Positions 15,947 through 18,772 of a stretch of DNA of 18,772 nt are shown one piece after another (within the stretch, counting starts at the first letter, position 1; every line of letters begins with the position of its first letter). The stretch is from Sulfolobaceae archaeon (GTDB lineage Archaea; Thermoproteota; Thermoprotei_A; Sulfolobales; Sulfolobaceae): positions 1-18,772 of the forward strand of contig JAPYVG010000031.1 of assembly GCA_028277025.1 (NCBI GenBank). Reading direction: 5' to 3'. Below the pieces are notes generated by a model. It searched no databases, was not told the origin of the DNA, and saw only the letters and a list, made by a program, of their open reading frames with translations. The position numbers were made by a program, and so were the translations under genes.

Positions 15947-16266
15947 AAATCAGAGAGTAATACCATTTAATTAATACTCTTTCTTTTAAGTTATAATGAC
16001 ATGGCGTACGGTATGCACGCAGTTTTAGAATTGAGGGTAGGATTTTCATTCCTATTAGAAGAGAAGTAATATTTCTAAATACGATCATTTCAAGAGGTGT
16101 ACATGTTATTCGATTTTAAGGAGCATGCTTAACCTGCAGGATTGTTAGGTAAGAAGTGCTAGCAACCGACTTCTCCCAGCCGTTTGTCCCTACACTTTCA
16201 TCTCACTCCTATCCTTAGAAAGCCTATGTATGGAGTGAATTATCGAATATTGGGGGATGTCCACAA
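15947..16266. other. stretch without a gene; contains an IS right-end fragment
   Basis: No convincing coding sequence. At 16180-16205 there is a 26-base copy (two mismatches) of the outer end of the IS605-like remnant near 2149, starting CCGTTTGTCCCTACACT. A small hairpin, AGAAGT (16153-16158) with ACTTCT (16169-16174), precedes it. A 22-codon plus-strand frame near 16002 has no sensible promoter and is not called. Confidence 0.4.
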
Positions 16267-16751
16267 TTAAGGGTCATTCAAGGTTTTCACAATTTTCTGA
16301 AAAACTTCTAATTTACAGACCGTATTTAAGTCTATGTTTCTTATACGTCTAGGTAAGTCACTCTTTTCATATCTATCATGCGTTCTCAAATATTCTAACG
16401 GATTGTTCTCTTGTGGTGCTAAGAGTATTTCAATATGAGGATTGAAAACAATGATACAAACTCTATTCATATCTACACCATTTCTTTTTAACATATTCTT
16501 TATCCTATTTTCCAGTATTTGGAAGTCTTCATTATCGCTGTCCACAAAGATCATGATTTTGTCGTATCCTTTAAAAATGGGACTTTTACAATTCTTACTG
16601 TCTTTACAGAGATTATATTTCCTTTTCCTCCCATGGAATGGCAATCTAATTTGATTTCATCTATCTTTTTGTTCACTTCAAGTTTTCTGATTAATTCAGC
16701 GATTGCACTGCAACCGTATTTATCTTCTGTAATAGCTAGAATTATTTTCAT
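16267..16751 (-). pseudogene. TOPRIM-like nuclease gene, frameshifted
   Basis: Two frames join into a protein of about 161 aa. The first part (16751 to about 16585) begins KIILAITEDKYGCSAIAEL, with the Glu of a TOPRIM strand-helix start, and CHSMGGKGN. The second part (about 16585 to 16267) continues with FKGYDKIMIFVDSDNED, the DxD of the TOPRIM fold, and FNPHIEILLAPQ, as in small OLD/DUF4276-type TOPRIM proteins. The switch needs one extra base in the run of five T (minus strand, near 16570-16574). It starts ten bases after the ATPase gene with a GTGA binding site, so it is the second gene of a two-gene operon. As written it is broken; a real -1 frameshift or a sequencing error is possible. 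Confidence 0.6.
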
Positions 16752-16761
16752 TATTTTTCAC

Positions 16762-17849
16762 TTAGTATAATAACCATTCACTTAACAAGATTCCGTTCTC
16801 AGTCAACTCTTCCTTCAATTTCTTTGGCTCTTGTACTTTATTAACTTTAGTCTCTCCTCTTTCTTTATCAAGAATTATTATTTCTGAAGGATCCATGAAG
16901 TCGATAAATAGTGGCGAATGCGTAGTTGCTATGAACTGTGAGTCGGAATAACGCATTATATCAACTAGTCTTTCAATGTACTTAAGGTGGAGGGAGTTCT
17001 CTATTTCGTCGATAATAATTGTCGACATTTTTAACAGATACACAGCTACAAGGATTGTCAACATTTTTATAAAACCGTCAGGCACTGATGTGGGCAGTAA
17101 AATCAGCTCTTTGTTGTTTTCACTCTTTTCAATGAAATGTAGTCTTATATTTCCGTCCTCAGTGAAAACCGGTCTTAGAGAGATGTTGTTTTCAACTAAG
17201 AAATCATAAACTTGTTTAGTATTATTAATTCTAGACAAGTTATTGGTTATCACCTTAACTAACCCGCGACCGTTTTCATCTAACGCTTCTGGGAATGTGA
17301 AATGGACTGAAGATACTGCTATTTGAGGAACTATTCTGAACACTCCTACGTCATTTAGGAAATTCGTCATAAAATTCAAGAGTTCAGGTGGAAGGGTGAC
17401 AGTGAGATTAAATGCTATTAGAGGTTGTGTAAAAAATAAGTTAAATACACTTAAATTATCGGGAATTGTCATCTCTTTATTTTCATATCTTATTACGTTG
17501 CCTCTTCTTTCCATACTGTAAGAGTCAAAATTTATAATTTCCTTTTTATTTGCAACTTATTTAGCGAAATCTCATAATGGTAACCTTTACCCTTATATTC
17601 ACCATCGATCTCAAAGGAGATGTCCGAATTCTCATCTTGCATAAATACAACGTTCTTGTAATCTCCCCATCGAATGAAAGGATAAGGCGGGTAAGATAGA
17701 GGTCTGATAAGTTGCTTTAGAAAACTAAAAACGTCGACGAGATTAGTTTTACCAGAACCGTTAGGCCCTACAACGATATTTACTTTCCCAAACTCAAACT
17801 CGCTGTCACGGTAACTCTTGAAGTTCTTTATCTTTAATCTTTTTATCAC
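16762..17849 (-). pseudogene. SMC/OLD-like AAA ATPase gene, frameshifted
   Basis: The first part (17849-17532, GTG start) encodes 105 aa with IKNFKSYRDSEFEF and the Walker A GPNGSGKT (residues 28-35). The second part, from just before 17514 to 16762, encodes LPTSVPDGFIKMLTIL (signature region), STIIIDEIENSLH (Walker B) and FIATTHSPLFIDFM (switch His). Joined by one extra A in the five-A run near 17539-17543, the protein is about 362 aa, the normal length of an AAA_21 ATPase, with all motifs present. At that site the Lys codon AAA can slip back one base onto AAA and read through into the second frame. The gene is leaderless and is followed by the TOPRIM-like gene. Confidence 0.65.
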
Positions 17850-17858
17850 ATGATAAAA
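17841..17858. promoter_or_regulatory. palindrome over the ATPase start codon
   Basis: Perfect inverted repeat TTTTATCA / TGATAAAA separated by CA. It covers the GTG start of the ATPase gene, whose TATA-like TTTTAAA lies at 17871-17878 (minus strand). It could be an operator or shape the 5' end of the message. Confidence 0.4.
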
Positions 17859-17930
17859 TAAGAAATCTCGTTTAAAACTCTTGCTTTGTTGATGACTTTA
17901 CGCTTTAATATTTTCTGGCACTAAGCTCTA

Positions 17931-17950
17931 GGGTTTGGGCTTCATTATGA
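17931..17950 (-). mobile_element. IS605-type right-end fragment, inverted copy
   Basis: GGGTTTGGGCTTCATT at about 17932-17947 is the exact reverse complement of the 16 bases that close the tnpB remnant at about 18557-18573. Only this end remains. Confidence 0.45.
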
Positions 17951-18099
17951 TACTTTTCCCTTTTATTTAGATAATGAGTAAAGAAATGATGTATCTAGAA
18001 TTATCATTAGTCATTCCATTTAGCTATTGCTTAAAATATGTTAGGCTCTTTTCTCTCACACGGGTTCCTCACTTCTATTACCTTCCCTTGAGGCAATAG

Positions 18100-18296
18100 A
18101 GTCTATTAAATGGCCGTAGCATTAATGAAATTTATTTGAAAAAATTTGGTCAACCTGTAATTTGCGAATACGTTCTTAATGAATTGTTAAATTTAATGAC
18201 TAGTAAACAACCGTTTAGCTATGTAGAGAAAATCATTGAGCCAATCTTAAAAGATATAGAAAATAATACTTTTTTAATGGTTACTTTAAACGATAG
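18100..18296 (+). pseudogene. PIN-domain (VapC-like) gene fragment
   Basis: The frame from about 18100 (no start codon other than TTG 18136) encodes INEIYLKKFGQPVICEYVL, then NELLNLMTSKQPF and a helical segment up to NTFLMVTLNDRE. An acidic residue in a conserved xxSEYVLNELLN helix is typical of PIN-domain toxins around their second catalytic site. The N-terminal strand with the first Asp and the C-terminal half are missing. The frame runs directly into transposase sequence, so this is a remnant cut by an IS end. The PIN assignment is by pattern. Confidence 0.45.
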
Positions 18297-18575
18297 AGAA
18301 AATTCTTTTAGATGTGGATGGGTTTCCCGAAAGGTCGGCAGAACTTTTAGGTGTGTGAGGTGTAGGTTCACCCTAGATAGGCAATTAAACGCGTCCCTTA
18401 ATATTTTCCTCAAGATGTGCGGGTTTTCCCCACATCCGTTAGGAGTGTGAGTTTGGGTTATCCCGCTAAAGGGGCGGAGGGGTATGAACGGGGCAATGCC
18501 CCGTGACTCCGGTGAAGCCCAAGGGCTGAGAATTGAATACAAATTCATGAAAATTCAATGAAGCCCAAACCCAGT
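18297..18575 (+). pseudogene. tnpB 3' fragment with IS200/IS605 right end
   Basis: The reading frame shows the C-terminal zinc ribbon and third RuvC motif of TnpB: RCGWVSRKVGRTFRC, then CVRCRFTLDRQLNASLNIFL, whose Asp in LDRQLNAS is the last catalytic residue. After GFSPHPLGV an in-frame TGA (18448-18450) interrupts it; the same frame then continues with VWVIPLKGRRGMNGAMPRD to a second stop at 18559-18561, the usual Sulfolobus TnpB tail. The first Cys pair of the zinc ribbon is partly degenerate (C-G-W). The right end follows, ending near GAAGCCCAAACCC. The bulk of the gene and tnpA are absent, so this copy is inactive. This 3' region would also have encoded the guide (omega) RNA. Confidence 0.75.
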
Positions 18576-18640
18576 TTAAATACAGATATAGTTAGGAGGT
18601 CAGTAAACTGTCTAGAAATTGGATTTAGATAACTATGATT

Positions 18641-18772
18641 TCAGCCCCCAATTACCTTCTCAGCGTTCTCTAGCAATTTTTTAACCCCTTCTAGGTAAGG
18701 GATTATATCAGTTACACTGAGTTTAGACTCGTGAAAACCCCAAACGTGAAGGAAATATGCACTACTCCACCC
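18641..18772 (-). CDS. PaREP1/HEPN-like protein, 5' partial
   Basis: The frame is open from the window edge to a stop at 18641-18643 and gives the last 43 residues: GWSSAYFLHVWGFHESKLSV, then a helix YLEGVKKLLENAEKV. The W-x-x-A-x-x-LHVWGFHE pattern followed by a helix matches the C-terminus of PaREP1/HEPN-like proteins, which are frequent in crenarchaea and sometimes form toxin pairs with nucleotidyltransferases. The start lies outside the window, so the function cannot be judged further. Confidence 0.6.
   Translation of the reverse strand, partial: GWSSAYFLHVWGFHESKLSVTDIIPYLEGVKKLLENAEKVIGG

Noticed and set aside
15667..15970. Plus-strand reading frames across the 5' end of the DUF4143 ATPase
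   Set aside because: They run antisense through the Walker A region and the palindromes; no start signals or recognisable protein.
16560..16580. Classical slippery heptamer at the TOPRIM frameshift
   Set aside because: The site reads A TTT TTA; the base before the T run is A rather than T, so P-site re-pairing would be imperfect. A lost base in the T run is simpler.
16442..17209. Plus-strand reading frames opposite the ATPase and TOPRIM-like genes
   Set aside because: They are the complements of sequences with clear Walker and TOPRIM motifs on the minus strand and show no motifs of their own.
18219..18548. Minus-strand reading frame of 109 codons
   Set aside because: It is antisense to the TnpB zinc ribbon and tail, which carry recognisable motifs on the plus strand.

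Overview
The window looks like chromosomal DNA of a thermoacidophilic crenarchaeon of the order Sulfolobales (Sulfolobus/Saccharolobus type). Evidence: AT-rich DNA, leaderless genes with a TATA box about 26 bases before the start codon, GAGGTGA-type ribosome binding sites inside operons, and above all a Cmr7 protein, a subunit I know only from Sulfolobales type III-B CRISPR complexes. The region is an accessory/defence island: a complete CRISPR effector operon, ATPase-nuclease-like pairs, toxin-antitoxin genes, transposon remnants and several decayed genes.

Layout. 1-1927: 3' part of an AAA ATPase gene (its Walker A is at the window edge) followed by an unrecognised 175-aa partner. 1928-4412: a graveyard holding a tnpB right-end remnant, a 210-bp MITE-like element with 18-bp terminal inverted repeats and an 8-bp target duplication, a frameshifted secreted-protein gene, a frameshifted PD-(D/E)xK nuclease gene, then AT-rich DNA with the cmr promoter. 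4413-12810: one operon cmr7-cmr4-cmr5-cmr1-cmr6-cmr2(cas10)-cmr3, whose genes touch or overlap, encoding a complete type III-B (Cmr-beta) interference complex. Cas10 keeps its GGDD cyclase motif and HD motif, and Cmr4 keeps the Asp expected to cut target RNA. No CRISPR array, cas1/cas2, cas6 or CARF effector lies in the window, so crRNAs and cyclic-oligoadenylate effectors must come from elsewhere. 12920-13635: a VapB-like antitoxin without a VapC, followed by a small membrane protein.

13767-14391 (minus strand) is a vapBC toxin-antitoxin operon with a palindrome over its TATA box. 14631-15860 (minus) is a DUF4143-type AAA ATPase with two tandem palindromes upstream of its promoter. 16267-17849 (minus) is an SMC/OLD-like ATPase followed by a TOPRIM-like protein; each gene is broken by one -1 frameshift at a short homopolymer run. 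17930-18580 holds IS200/IS605 family right ends, a tnpB 3' fragment and a PIN-domain fragment read as one chimeric frame. At 18641-18772 (minus) is the C-terminus of a PaREP1/HEPN-like protein.

How it works together: the Cmr operon is the only complete and recognised immune system here. The two ATPase-plus-small-partner pairs on either side are candidate further defence modules. The two at the right are either decayed, mis-sequenced or expressed through frameshifting.
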